Assembly (NCBI RefSeq): GCF_024713975.1
Contig: NC_091094.1
Coordinates: forward strand, 19,118,501 to 19,182,500
Length of the DNA stretch: 64,000 bases
Direction: 5' to 3'
Source of the DNA: Paralichthys olivaceus
Lineage: Eukaryota; Chordata; Actinopteri; Pleuronectiformes; Paralichthyidae
Below the pieces are notes generated by a model. The model was not told where the DNA came from. It searched no databases and worked only from the letters and a program-made list of their open reading frames with translations. Of the stretch, positions 1 through 14,000 are shown one piece after another. Position 1 is the stretch's first letter. Each line of letters begins with the position of its first letter. Position numbers and translations under genes: made by a program.

Positions 1-277
1 TTTCATTGGTGCTTGATAGGTTGTTTCCTTTCTTTGCTGCAGAAAACATCTAGCTTTAAATGTGATGAGCTGACTGATAACACTGACTGACTGGTTTGTC
101 AGTACAAGTGACCCCTTTCACGTCACATTACCATGAGATCCCCTGTTAACATACAAACATTGATTGGCGCAGCTTTAAGGCAATTTCAATTTGGAGCTAA
201 TCAAAACTTCCCAGCACCAAAAGCTTTGCTGTTGCTGTGCTCTTCACCAGCAGAAATATAAACTTTATAAATAAAGT

Positions 278-307
278 TTATTATTATTATTATTATTATT
301 ATTATTT
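278..307. repeat. (TTA)n microsatellite
   Basis: An uninterrupted run of about nine TTA units follows a short AT-rich stretch. It is a simple sequence repeat with no coding context. Confidence 0.9.
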
Positions 308-1296
308 ATTATTTGCACATTTTGATAAAAGTATCACTATATGGAACAGCATCAGTTTGATTAAAAATATGGAGACAGTAAAACTAAAATGGTGACCTAC
401 TGAAGCTTTTGGTCATTAGATTTACCCTCCATCTTTGACCAATTGAATTGATACCACAGTGTCAATCACTGTCATACGACACATGACACACAAACCTGCT
501 GCCACTCAGAGCACATGGTTATCAGCAGAAGACTCTTCCAGTGGAAGCTGCTGAAAGATCTTCCACCTGAGTATCCTCACACCAAGGTTCCTGTCAGTAA
601 TGAGACGAGTCAGGAGATAAGAGGAGCTAACTGACCAAATAATCAGGACTTTGTTTTCCGCATTTCTCCTCCCACACTGCAACAGCTGGCCCTTTGGAGC
701 TCAGCGGAGCAGACAACCTGAGCTCCCATGATGGGAGGAGAGCAAAGAGAAAGTCAATACCGCTGACTGCCCTGGTATCCCCAAAGAACACCAGCAGAAA
801 AACAAAAACAGACCCAGGGATGACAAGAAACCGATCAGTCAAAGGACAGTATTAAATCAGGTAGCTGTTAATCAAATGTTGGTCTAAACCATGCTCTCTG
901 ACAAACGTCTGGTCTTCACTGGAACTCATACAATTTATCACTCGACTGTTTCTTCACTGTTCTCATGTCTTGTCACTTTCTCTGTCCAGCTCTAACATGA
1001 CTTTCAAATGCAGGAAAAGCTGTGTAATTTTTTTTTCTTTTTGTGAAGTGAGGATGGAAAGAAAAATCCATAAGCCTCTTTCCTCTCTCTGATCCCCATT
1101 CTCGACTTAAGCTTTATTTCCAACAAGCGGCGGTTTCAAGCGCCTCCTAAACCTCAGTGGTGCGGCACTCAAACATGCAACAGGTGTGCTGTTCTCCTTC
1201 ACTCCTTCCCTCTTCGTCTCAGTTTCCGTCTCATTGTCATTCGGCAGTCAGCCGTGTATGAAGGTCAATACTTTGAAGGAGGGCATGAGAGGAACA

Positions 1297-1307
1297 AGCC
1301 AATCAGA
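1297..1307 (+). promoter_or_regulatory. CCAAT box (NF-Y-like)
   Basis: AGCCAATCAGA is a full match to the NF-Y consensus. It lies about 140 bp upstream of an X-box within a CpG-richer patch (about 1,120-1,460) of an otherwise AT-rich region. No gene start can be assigned to it, so its role is inferred from the motif only. Confidence 0.4.
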
Positions 1308-1448
1308 GGAAAGAGATGAGGCAAACATGTGATTGACTGGCTTGGGGGAGGAGGGGTAGTGGCTGCTGGTTGTGATGGGCAAAGTGGAGATGAGGGCGCC
1401 AAACGGAATATGCATACCCAATGAGGAATCAGGAGATGAAAGGGCTGT

Positions 1449-1462
1449 GTTGCTACGGCAAC
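1449..1462. promoter_or_regulatory. RFX-type X-box
   Basis: GTTGCTACGGCAAC is a near-perfect inverted repeat that matches the RFX X-box (GTNRCC, 0-3 spacer, RGYAAC). X-boxes are typical of ciliary gene promoters and of some immune promoters. No gene start is visible next to it, so this may be a promoter for an unseen exon, an enhancer or chance. Confidence 0.45.
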
Positions 1463-3174
1463 ATACCTGCTGTGTTAGAATATCGGTGTGGCTTCATTGA
1501 TATGAGGGCTGCAGGGTTTTAGGTCATGGGGGTTTGAGTTGAGAGAGCTTGTGGGGGGTTGCACATGTTTGTGTGTGTGCGTGCGTGCGTGCTGATCATA
1601 TACTTGCACGTGTGCAAACAAGTTGCCCCATACTGGCTTGAAATGCACCTGCAAAAAAACACGTTTCTCACTCTTTTTCTCTTCTTATGATACAAACCAA
1701 ACTCAGAAAAAGCTTCATGAGACGTATTTATAATTGTTTATTTATACCACACTTTTGCTTCTTTAATCCACAAGTTTCTGTTTTGTCTGGCAACAAAGTA
1801 TCTAGCGTTATTTATTTTCAATGCCATTAAATGAGACAGTATATACATTTGTAAAAACATTGCAGATGCTAATACAGTTCCATGAGTCTATTTTCTCCAG
1901 AGACTGCCCTGAGGGCTGCACAGTTTTTCCTGTCTGCTAAATAATTGGTCAGATTATCAAAATTGAGTTGTCATTCACTTGATGTTCCAAAGGTCGTAGC
2001 CCTTTAGCAGATTAGAATAAAAAAACACAGATAGCACTGATCGAGGATGTATAAAATAATGTGTCACACCGAAGATCTGTTTGGCTTCTCAATTCAACCA
2101 TTTTTCCATTGGCTGTTACACTAGCATCATATGTGTAGTGCTTGTGTACTGTTCCGTATGATAAAATCGCCCATAGAAATTCATTATATTGACCATATGG
2201 TATCAGATAACCTGGGCAGACTATGAAGCAGAAAATGGTCATACCAAATCTGAGAGCATCTAAAAGGTCTCAGATGATGTTGGGTGCACATATATTTCAT
2301 TTAAAAATAATTTCAGTTTTGTACCTCCAATCTCGTCAAAAGTACCGTATATCAATAAGAGAACAACTGATAAGAAAAGCGGGTCAAATGAATAACTGAA
2401 AGAGGAAGAGGTGAAGAATTTTGACTGCCTCCAGACACATGCAAGGAGATATTAGAAAAATACTTGACTTATCCTCCCTGTGAGGCCATATGGAGAAAAG
2501 GCCTGGTTGTCCTCCCCCTCCACCACGTTTATTCTCTTCTCTCCTTCTCTCATTTATTTCAATTTGTCATGCTTTACTTTTCCCTTAAGAGAGCACGCTT
2601 GCTGTCGACCGACCCCATATAGGCCGCGAAATTGTGTCTGCGCCTTAGCTGTAATGAAACATTTAGATGCAGGGGAGAGTGATGGTTGCGCATTAACACA
2701 AGCGCTGGTGTTGCCGATGCCAAGTGTCAGCTCCAGGCAGCCGGCTCGACACCCTGACACTCCAAACAGCAGTGTGGTAAGAGGTGTCTCCTCGAGTTTT
2801 TATTTTTTGTCCAAATAGGGGTCAAGGGTTTTCCAGTGGTGCATGATGATTGAAAATGTTTGTCCACATCTCTTGAGGTGATAATGGAACAGCAGAAACC
2901 AAGTCCTGGATAAACATCAACACAGGTGAAATTATGGTCAGACTGCATCACAACAGTGTGATATGAGCTGATTCATTGATATGTGCTCAACTGCTTTACA
3001 GTGTTGCTCCTCAAAAACATTTATTTAAATCCAATTCATGAACTGTTCAAGGGAGTGTAGGAAGACAGAGTGGAAGAAATGAAAGGCTCTCGGCTGACGA
3101 AGAACATGTGAAATTTTTATTTATTATGTGATGTTAAGGATACAATATAAAAAAGTTATCAGGGCTCATCAACT

Positions 3175-3310
3175 CCAACCCGTTAAAGGCTGAAGGGTGA
3201 CAGAGCTTTTGCTGTTAGATCCTCAAACCTCTGGAATAGTTTACCTGAGGAACTCGGACTAAAAACCTTACGTTTACAGACTGGTGTTTTTAACCCTTAC
3301 TTTTGAGTTT
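3175..3310 (+). mobile_element. Decayed non-LTR retrotransposon fragment (possible)
   Basis: One plus-strand frame reads DRAFAVRSSNLWNSLPEEL, which resembles the tryptophan-containing block near the C-terminus of reverse transcriptases in fish LINEs (pattern F-S-V-R-A-P-x-L-W-N-S-L-P). The frame soon fails and no other domain remains. It is a fossil fragment if the match is real. The call rests on one short motif. Confidence 0.4.
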
Positions 3311-3449
3311 CTTAAATAGTTTTTCTTTAACTATGTATTTCAACAGTTTTATATGCTATTTAATGCTATTTCACTTGTTGTGCTTATTTTAAAAAAATGT
3401 GTTTGTTGTCTTTGATTTTTATTGTTTTGTTACCTGTTATATTTTTGTC

Positions 3450-3685
3450 TGATTTTGTTTGTTTATTACGTTTGTTCGCAGAATTATGCAAAAACTGCTC
3501 AACAATTTCCATTACATTTAGTGGAGGGGTATGGCATGTCTCAGTAAAGAACCCATTAAATGTTGGCCCGGATCAGGGGGCAGATCCAGGATTTTTTTTA
3601 TTCTTTAACATTGTTTAAAAACCCAGATCGAGTGAATTTAAATGTGGTTTCTTAAGCGGACTCTTGGGCCTTTGCACAGGACTGA
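3450..3685 (+). repeat. Dispersed fish repeat, copy A (CCGCCAAGG family)
   Basis: This stretch shares ordered blocks with 19,918-20,140 (read on minus) and 22,880-23,035. The blocks are a 'GAACCCATTAAATGTTGG' segment, a 'GCAGATCCA' segment and an end block 'GGACTCTTGGGCCTT'. In better preserved relatives the element starts and ends with CCTCCGCCAAGG and its complement, like short terminal inverted repeats. It has no coding capacity and is probably a non-autonomous DNA transposon. Confidence 0.65.
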
Positions 3686-4731
3686 ACCCTACTGTTTCTT
3701 TGTGTCCTTTGTGATGCTACTGTAACACCATGTGCTTTTAAAGGAGCTGTATAATAAGCGTATTGTTGATATTATTTGAATTCCGTATACAGAAATATGA
3801 TTTGTTGTCAGTAATGGTTATTTATACAGTAGTCGTAGCAACACTATCAAAACATATGTTTCTGTTTCTAACTGCTGTGAAGGATATGAAAGTAAATGCG
3901 TCACTGAGTGAACGTTTCTCACTGGAGGTTAATTACGTTCTGTGAGTCCCAGCTGTGTAACATCTATACTTGAACCAAAGCCCTCCACAGTCAGCACTCC
4001 ACCACATGTTGCTGCATACCATCAGCTGTTATCTCCGTCGGTGTTGCCATTTTAAAGCGATGCATAATTTTGCTTCAAAAGTATTGGCAGTCATCGACAA
4101 GGGGAAACCTGTTGGAGGGTTAACCCTTGCCTTAGGTTGCTATCTTAAGAAAAAAGCAACAGACGGGGTTTGCACTTATGCATGAGTGCTGTACACAGAT
4201 TTTGCTTTATGCAAATAGCTCCTCCATCTTGCTGTGTAGAACAATTGGAACGGCACCATTAATGTGTGAATTTATAAATGTTTCACATGCATATCACATT
4301 ATGTGAGAAGAGCATTATATATAAAACATTTGTTGACACAGCATGGTTTAAATTCGCTCTCCGTTTTGAGAAGAATATCTAACCTTTGAGCTTGTGAAAT
4401 AATTAGAATTCTCCTTTTTCATCTTCTGTGATGACCCTAAAGTGCTGTGCCCATCTTGTTTGTTTGTTTTTACCCCTGAGCAATTATGAGCTACAAAACC
4501 ATTAGAATTCACAGTGTATAAATACTTAGTCCACATAGTCGCAAAACAGGTCCTTTGATATAATGCCAGACTTTCCACATTGTCATTCTCCAGTCAACAT
4601 TTATGAAATAAAACAAAGCCAAAGGAATATCCAGCAAAATTGACAGCTTCCTTTTTATTCTTTTTTTAATTCAGTGATGGCTGTGGCTTGAGGCACACAC
4701 TCTCTTCATTACATGCACAGCTCCGATGAGA

Positions 4732-4774
4732 CTTTCTCTTTCTCTCTCTCTTTCTCTCTTTCTCTCTCTCTATA

Positions 4775-4821
<47 letters not shown>

Positions 4822-4830
4822 GTGTGTGTG
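4732..4830. repeat. (TC)n then (TG)n microsatellite
   Basis: Roughly 85 bp of imperfect CT dinucleotide repeat passes into a short TG run. It is a pyrimidine tract on the plus strand with no gene nearby. Confidence 0.95.
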
Positions 4831-5329
4831 TCAGAACCAGGTAAGGACAAGGGAGAATACTTGTGTTACTGAGAGATCAGAGGGAGGCATGCCAAGTCTT
4901 ACATCTCTGCCATTGGAGTCAAAAGTGCAACTCTGGTCTGTTGAATGATGCTTTGTGTTGTACATTTGAGAGACAGAGACATGTTTAAAGAAGGCCTCAT
5001 TCACTGCGTCCTCTAAAAAAGAAAGCGTTATATCCATTGTTCAGGTCTACATATACACCATCTGGTTCACAATAATGGCTTTGACCTAAACAACTCAGTG
5101 GTTTATTTAAAGAAAGCCAACAGCTAATGGTAAATTCAATATGGGGAAACATGTGTGACCTTAAAACAAGGTTTATAGGTTTGTAGTTCTGAAAAAAAAG
5201 GAACTGGATTCTCCACATTCATGACATAATGGCTGATCCATACTGTCATGACTAATAAATTAAAACCTATGAGTTGCATTTGCTTTTAGACAAGACTAAG
5301 AGGCTGTGTCATGTGCTTTGCTAATAGCC

Positions 5330-5550
5330 CTTTGACACTGTACATACAAGCACACCAAGTGGCAACATGGTTCATAATGACCATGCTAACATGCCTATGT
5401 TTTCCTTGTTCACCAGCCCTATTAGCATTTCTGTTGACATTAACAAAAGCCAGTGGACGGCCAAAGTCAGTCCAAATTAAACAAGAGATTCCTTCAGACC
5501 TAATGAATGTCTGGACATAGTTTCGTAGCAATCAGTCTAATAGGTAATCT
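5330..5550. repeat. Diverged copy of a dispersed fish repeat
   Basis: The segment has 'CATGCTAACATGC' and, near its end, 'AATGTCTGGACATAGTTTCG' followed by 'AGCAATCAGTCTAATAGG'. These resemble the 'catggcaatccatccaatag' module of a widespread fish repeat that is better preserved at 22.30-22.44 kb. A third scrap of the same module is at about 7,590-7,620. The assignment is by eye. Confidence 0.4.
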
Positions 5551-7349
5551 AATGAGTGATGGACTGAACTGCTGACAGACTGATATCGCCAAGCATCAGA
5601 TGCAGGACACAACATTTCTCACTCCTGGAGGTGGAGGCTGCAGCAGCTGAGGACAAGGCCAAGTGGTGTCTAGTGAGTCCTCCTGTGCCTCACAAAAGAG
5701 GGCATCTTGATGAAAGGATGGAAAAATCAGTGAGGAGGAAAAATATGGACGAGACAGAGGTTGAATTAGCATTTGATAAAAGACACTTGAAATTAGCTTG
5801 TAAGACATTCATCCTCTCGCATGACTATTATCTTGGTCGTGGGCGCAGCCTGTATGATCATCACTTGTGTCACAGCCATAACCTCAAGCCATAGCATAAC
5901 TTATGCTCTATGGGCTTATACATTTGCCTTATAGGTTTCCAGAACCAATTTAAAAACGGCTCAAATCTTCCTCTGTAAGTCCATTCATCTGCACTATGCA
6001 AGCAGCACGACAGACTGATGACATAACCATCATGGCTAATGTAATTAGTCTATAGTTATAAAAAGAAAGGCGGTAATGAATTGTTTAATTCTGGAGCGAG
6101 GGTAATCCATTTTGCTGCATAAAAGTTGTATTATCTCATTGTAACACATCCTCTCAGAGAGGCCATTGCTAGACTTGCTTGTTGAACATTATAGGTGTGT
6201 GAAGGTGTATGTAGCATATGTAATGGACAAATCTTGCATCTATATGAACCCACAGTGGTAATAACAATCACACAATCATGCACATATAAGCTTGGAGCCT
6301 CATAACTCCCTGTCCTGTTGGCCCTGTCAGTCTTATCTCCCCCTCCGGCGAGTAGAGGAGCAGACGTGGAAGGAATCTGGGTGGGAGTGCCTCAGGTGTT
6401 TTACTGACGTGCCCATACATACTCTTCTGTCCGCTGGAGGGTGAAATGAGCCCAGGTGGAGCATACTGAGCAGGGGCTGGTGTAGCGAGACCAGATAGAA
6501 GGCTCTTCCACCTTTAGCCCTCCTGCATGTTTTCCAGCTGATAAATTGCATATCTGGTCGGGGAGTGTGGAGCGGAGACGGTCCGTCAGTTTTTTGAGCT
6601 GAGAGGTGCTCAGCTTGAGACTGTGTAGGATGGTGGTGATCCTATTGGTGGTGGTGGGGATGCTCAAAATTCACTGATTCACTTGCAGCTGATGTTTGCT
6701 TGGCTGGCCACGAGTGTCTCAAAATCAATCAGTCAATAAAGCTCAATACAGTTCTAGGGATGAATCACATTCTAACAGCTAAGATAAGCTTTTTTATGGC
6801 TGGCTATCAGTGAGAGATATTGGACACACAGACAAGCACTGAATTGAATTGCATTGTTGTTGGAAAGTATGTAATATAGAAGCAAATAGCTTTTCAGAAA
6901 TTTCCTAATTTTAGGCTATACAACACAATAAATGTTAAACCTAGCTTTGCTTAACAACCCAATACATTTCCTCTCCCCAAGAGCAAAAACCAACAACTTT
7001 CGTCGGATTGATTTTAGATGCAAATGGTGTACTCACACATGGTGGAAAATAACACTTGTTTCCTATTTTCTTATTTTTCCCCCTCTGTGCACTGCTTTGC
7101 AAATTAAATGGAGTGTTTGTGACAGCTTGATGCTGGCGGAAGCAACAGCAAGCAGAGCTTTGGATTGCAAATGTTCCCTGAGGGGGCCGGTCCTGGTTTG
7201 ATATACTTAATAAACTTCAAATCCGACAGGCCAGCAAAGGCAGCACACTGCTGCTTATTTCTCACCCTTCCCACAGTGAGATATTAGGCCCTGTGGAAAT
7301 GAGAAGGGGAAAGTTTAGACACTTTTCTTGAATGGATCAGCAAAGAAAG

Positions 7350-7375
7350 GTGTGTGTGTGTGTGTGTGTCTGTGT

Positions 7376-7409
<34 letters not shown>
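7350..7409. repeat. (TG)n microsatellite
   Basis: About 60 bp of GT repeat with two interruptions (a C and an A). Confidence 0.95.
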
Positions 7410-7413
<4 letters not shown>

Positions 7414-8063
7414 ATCATTGAAGACTACTGTAGATATATGGTACTGTGTATTCCTATGTGCAGAACTGGCCGAAAATAAATATATAAAGTAGCACCTACA
7501 GTGGTGGACACAATAAAATGAAAACATGCAGAATATAATGCAATGAATCAGTGTTAGCTGCATTCATTCTCTTTGGAACATAAATGTACTAAAATTCATG
7601 GCAATCTATCTAATGCATTAATCCCCAGCCTACCAGTACTTGGTTTATATGATAGGTATATGGTGATTTGGTATATTGAGCAAATCTCTATTGCATTTTT
7701 TATGACAGTACATATTTGGTTGTATTCACATTCACATGTCATTAGATACTTTGACATTGCTATTGTGGCAGAACATAAATATGTTGGCTTTTTCATTCAT
7801 AACATTGTATCCCGAGAACTTAATTATCATTATATTTTTAAAATACTTGTGGGCCCTAGAGAATAAATTGTCTGACATCTTCAAGCACCATATTTAGATA
7901 AAAAATCTTCACAATAAGTCTCAATATCTAAGGTGTATATTCATAATCCCCAAAGAATCTATCAGCTGCTCACAAACCCTATCATCAGGTCAAAATGTCA
8001 CTGGACATTGCGGGTTTGGGAGACATATGTTGTGACTTAGTATTTAAACTTTTTACTTTCCAA

Positions 8064-8089
8064 AATATATATATATATATATATATATA
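8064..8089. repeat. (AT)n microsatellite
   Basis: A perfect AT dinucleotide run of about 26 bp in AT-rich intergenic DNA. Confidence 0.9.
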
Positions 8090-11000
8090 CAATTCATAAA
8101 AGCTCAATATTAAAAATTAATATGTTTGCTTATTGTAGGTCCTTGTTAAGCTACATACCAGTGTAGAAATTAAGAGCTTATCCATTGTCTGGTTGTAAAC
8201 ATCCTTCCATGGTTTCCTCTGCACCTGCTGTAAGAACTGTCAGCACAGCCCATTCCAAGGCAGAGTAAAAACCTACCAGCAGGAAAGTGCTATAGCTTAA
8301 TCCTGCGACATCTCTCAGGAGTTCCTTTTAATCCTCCCCTAGTAAATTAAAGTGAGAAATTGAATTAGAAGCTCTTCTTGTCCAATAATACAGATTTAGA
8401 ACAAAGTATGTGATAGAGAGCAAATACGGTAGTCTTCTCTATTCTGACATATCCTCAGAAGTCTAATCTCTCACGTACATGCAGGGTTTGATGTCCAATT
8501 AACCAGAATGCACACAACTGAATATTCCATTTAAACCCTATTATCCAGACAAGGGAAATGCTCACAGCTACCTCAGAGTTTCCTGTCAAAAAGCCCATGA
8601 TCTGCATTTCCAATGATGCCTGCCCCTTTCAGATGTAAGGAGAGATAGGGTAGAGTGGTGAAGAAAGAACATAATGCTTGCAGTTGTACATATACATAAA
8701 AAGTATCAATCAAAACAGACCTGGATTTAGGATTCATAGTTCCCATAAAGCAGAAAAGAAGAAACCTCATTCATATCCGAACCTTGTCTTTTAAAACTGT
8801 GCCCCCAAAGATATTCAGAGTGCATCCTCCAGCATGCAGTCCACTGCTTGCAGCTCATTGCTTGTTACATAAACATGTGTGGATTGAAAAAAAACTAAAT
8901 AGTGCATCATAATCCAATTACCCATCAATTACGAATAATTAAATTTATCAGGGTAATGCAAAAGGTCTCATCCTCTTGTTAGCTGCATGATGCCAAGGCT
9001 ATAGTTTCTAATATCAAGCTTAAGTGGGCCAAACATTGTATATGCTATTGCTATACAACAAAATGTAAATTCTCTACAGTGGTGAAATGTTAAATCAATT
9101 TCCAATTCCTTGCAATTTGGCAGTGTGCAGTTTGGTCATCTTGGGAAAGACACACCACTGGGAAAATGGTTATGTAATGCACCAAAATTATCATAGCCTC
9201 AGTACAAAATACATGAGGGTCCATTTTTAAATTTAATAAATCAAAAACCGAATGCAACCAAAGACACAACTCTGTGTACAGCTTGATCTCTTATTTTTAT
9301 TTTTATATTGCTGATATTTTGCCAAACATTTCCAGCACATCTTGTTAAACTGTGCATTTTAGATGCAATGGTGCAACACACGTGTGAGATTCACTGATTA
9401 GTCTCCATTAATACACAATAGCATTAAGTCAATGAACTGTAATCTGCCTGTTTAGTGGCAGGGCAAGTGTAACAGTTGATAACTTGTCTAAATACAGATC
9501 AGATTACACCAGGTTTAACTTTTTGCTACATCAGAATGACTTTTAAATTGTTCGTTGTTCAGGCTATGGAAATAAGAAGATTCACATCTCAGAAAACGAT
9601 GAGTAAATGTCTTCTCGACATGCACTGAAAGGCATCAACAGCCCACAGTCTATCATTACTTCGGGCATCTTCTCTCAGGCCTTGGGGTCTTTTGTTATGT
9701 CACTCCAGTTGCCCTGCTGAATCTTTCCTGTCAGTCTTTACAGTCATCTGTCAAATACCAACGCTTCCCTTACTCCCTTGTCTTCAGCCATGGAAGACAT
9801 CCTCAGATTTAGCCTCCATTTATGTCTGAGAAGATGCGTTTCTCTATCCTCCTTTAGCATTACGGAGAGCAATGATGTCCATGAATGCAGATTACATTTT
9901 CCGCTTTACAATTGGAATCTTTGAAAACAGAATTTCAAACAAGCCAGTGACCTTTCTGCTCAATGCTGCAGAGCCACCGCAGTGAGAATGTGTCTGAAGT
10001 CCAGCTGACGTGACCCTTGTAATTGTGAACCTCTCTCCCCTTGTCTCCGCTGGCTGTTGTGAGAGGAACCAGTGAGCGTGCGCTGAGGTTGTGAGAAGCC
10101 CTACCATTCCCTCTAATAAGCCCCTGTGGGACCAGCATGAACGCTGTTGCAAGTACATGCAAGCCTCCTGCAAAGTCAGAGCGGCAGCTACGTTTAAGGT
10201 GGGGGGTGTGCTTAACAAGGCAAGTGTGAACATTCACGGTTATAAAATAATGACCTTATACCACACAGAGGAATTAAAGTTCTCTGTCACAATAACGGAT
10301 TCCTGTCAATTGCATTCCAAAGAGGCCATGTATGAGATCAGCATAGATTCAATATGATTTTACTGGAGAGCGTTAAACCCATGGCCGACTTCCTAGCATG
10401 TAATCCATCTCTTCGCAGTGATTTGTTGCTCAGGTTATTCATTTCATGTCAAGTTATGCCCGTGTTATCTCATTAGGTGGCGTAATTAGCTGTGGATTCC
10501 TTGGCGTGTATGGTGCTATTTTGGCTCATGATGCACATTATTATTATTAATGAAATGTATATTCTCTTTAGAACCTTTTTCATGTTAGCAATGACAAAAG
10601 ACCTAGTTTGACAATGTAGTGGAGCCAAGTGGGATTGTGGGATATGTTGCCTTCACCACCACAGCAGATGAAAATCTACCTAAAAAGGCAAAGTTTGTAT
10701 ACATGCAGTTGTACAACGTTTCTGTGTAAACTAACTAGGATTTTTTGTCCTGTCCGCATGAGACCGCATGAGTGTACTCTGTGCATATTGCAGGACTGAG
10801 CTCACTGGCCACTGACAGCCAAGTTAATCCACTTTACGATTCTAGATTGTTGCACAAATAACGTGCAATAGTGTGTATGTGTAATTGTCCCCACACAACC
10901 AAACCAACCCTACAGGAAATGTTGGGGGGTTTTTTGCTTTAAAGGTTACAACAGGTTATTGGCAAACACAGCAAGGTTAAGATATGAAGCCAGATTGAGT

Positions 11001-14000
11001 TATTGTTTGACGCTTAAAAGTGAAGCACCAAATGCTTTCGAGCAGAAGAGCTGGACTTGTGAGATTTTGTTTCTGAGTGTGTGATGTAAGGTCCAGATTA
11101 ACTTTTTCATAGGTGCACCAGCAGATAATATAGGTGCACCCAAAATTGAACACATTGGCACAACAATAATACACCTCATTGTACAATACCAATTTTGCCT
11201 GGATATTTTGCCAAGATATATGATAAGAGCTCAGTAGACAGGACAGTTTAAATGGACCTTTAGTGTTGTATTGTGTAAGTATTCACCTAGGATTTTGTAT
11301 GTGTTTGTGTGTTCTCGTCACATTTTTAATGTGTTTTATATACAGTCTATGATTTAAATACGTGTGTAAATACTGTGAAGCGAATCAAACAAACACAAAG
11401 TAAACTTCAGTAGTGTACATCTCCTAATAACTTGTGATGAGTGTTGGTGTTTATTGTTAAAGTTTAAAGTGAGCACAGGTCAGCAGGACACCCAGACAGA
11501 GACTCTGACACAGTACAAACCAACCAATGCTTCTGCACTGGTCCTGAAGCAGTAGTGCTGATCATTCATCATCATTAGTGGTCCATCATTGAAACCCTGT
11601 ACCTGGAAACCCCTCTGTTTCACTTTCTGTTTCTCCCAGTGTGAGTGAGTGGGAACAATGCCATCCCTGCAGAGGAAATGAGATGAAGAAGCGACATGAC
11701 TCGATCAAATACAGAGACACACCAGATAAATGTTTGGCATACCAGTGGGATCAAGGAACATTTGTCGCAGATAGTTGGTCACAGACCAGACTCAATTAGG
11801 ACTAGAACCAAAACACAAATGTATGTGAAGGAAACAAAAACAATTATTATTTAATATTTAATATTTAAAGATATTTATAGGAAGAGGAACAGTGAGAAAG
11901 GAAAGAGATGTTCAAAGAATAATTTCCATTTCCACATTCACATTGTGCAAGTTCCTGCTGACTTGGTTTCTCAGACATGAGATGTCGACATAACCGTGTC
12001 TGTTGACTCACACAAATCTCTGCGACAGCTTGTTGTGGTCTACAGAACAGCAACAGAATGTCATCAGGCACTGAAGTTGCCACAGTGTGGAGCTTCGCTA
12101 TAATTAATTTTCTGGGAGCTTTGGCCCCAGAGCTCCAGAGCCTCTTCTTTTCATTTTGTATCAGGTTCAAGGATCTCCTCCTCTGGGCTTGTGGTTCTGC
12201 TGCAGGGGTCTCCAGCCTTATCTATAGCCCCGTCTTATCTCAAGCTTGTCCCTGCAACCTGACTGTGGGAAGATTAGCTCTGCACCTCTTGTCAGCTCCT
12301 GATTTTCAGCGAAAACAGAAAGGTGCCTATCATAAGCCAAGATTGATTTGATACTATAGGTGTGCTAACCATGTTTTTCTGGAAGCTTTCTAGAGCTGTG
12401 GAGGTTGGGATAAAGGTCAAACCTGTTTAGTTTAAGTTTTTACTTTAGCAGAATATTTGCACAGAGAGGAGCAGGAAAACATGCATGCTGTGTCTCACAT
12501 CGTCTACTTTTGTCAGTTCATTTACATGTAGTTTAGTGGGTACTCTGTATACTCACTGGAGTAGTATGTGACTTTGAACATTGTAGTGTTCAAATCAAAC
12601 AACTGTGCTACTGCCATTTTCATAGATTTAAAAATAGGTTGGGTGGCCCTCCCCTTCCCCTTTCTAGCCAAACTGCCAACCATTTTCCTGTTTTCAACAC
12701 TGTTTATGATAAATGCATCATCCGGGTGAAGTGCACTGCATTTTGGCATATTTTGTCAAATAATTTGTTATTTATACACCTTCTTATACCTTTACAATTG
12801 TGTATGACCTATATCAGTGTTTTTCTGCCCAGGGCACATCGCAGCCTAAATTGCAAGACACACCTGTATTTTTAATGCAAAACCCTTGTTACCATCAATT
12901 TTTACCCACATTTCTCTCTTTTTTTAAGTTGCTCACCTTCACACTGGCTGTCAATCAAGGTCTTCAATGTGTCACACACTAATAATTCCCACCATCTGAC
13001 AGCACAAGGGCGAAATAAGAAATTCTAAGAGAACGAAAGCTGAAAACTTTGCAAGAAACCTCTAACTTGGTGCATAACTGTTCCCTCCCATTTTGTAAAA
13101 TACTGAAATACTTCTATTGTATTTCAAGTATTTTATGTTGGAACAAGAATCTTCTTTGTTAACAGCTCCATGTTGTAATGAACTATTCAAGTAAGGACAA
13201 CTGAGGCTCATCAAAGTAATTCCTTTATTCACCACCGTGAACGTCATTTAGAAATTATGCCATCTTTCATCAGACATCTGTGCAGAAGATTTTTCATTTG
13301 TCAGTGTGTACACACTAATGCACTCCACAGCAAGTATGGAGCTACACAAATTGAGACAGCAGCACTACTTATTTAATGACTTCAAAAAACTAGAAGACCT
13401 ATATAAGGTATCCAGTAAATATCCTAGATGGGAAGATCTGTTCTGTCTAAAGCTCAGTAAGACCAGTCATGCTGTAGATTTGGGTCAGTTGTTGGCTGTA
13501 AGCTGTCACAGGAAGAGGGCTGAAAGCAGGAAGTAGAAGACTCTGATGACGAGACCTTCTGGGGACATCACAAGCTCAGCCAATTAACAGCTGAAAGGCT
13601 GCTGTTGAACTCTGACCCTGTGCGCTGTACTTTTATTCTGCAGTGAGATCTCGTTTTGTTCATTAAGCCCCATGTGGTGCTCTCCGCTGTCCGCAGCATA
13701 CAATTACACAAGTGTCAGAAGCAGGGCAAATGGTCCAGTTACAGTTTCACTCCAGCATTTTGACATTTAGAAGAAAGAGAGAAAGACAAAGAGATGAAAG
13801 TTCCACAAAGATTGTGTAGGAGAAAAACTATAGGATTGTACCTTCTCTCAGAGAGATAAAACTCCAAACAGCTCCCTGACATTACTGTGACCTTTTCACC
13901 TCTGTGTTCCATCTGCACCCAAATTATTATCATCTTGACATGCTGTGGATTGTACTACGCCTAAACAGTATATTGGATTTCTTTATGATCTGGTTAGGAA

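Noticed and set aside
5631-5894. 87-residue plus-strand open frame
   Set aside because: No homology I recognise, no splice partners, and adjacent to a repeat fragment.
12805-12990. Possible repeat with 'ATCAGTGTTTTTCTGCCCAG' start
   Set aside because: It resembles the start of a common fish element but the match fades within about 40 bp; too weak to annotate.
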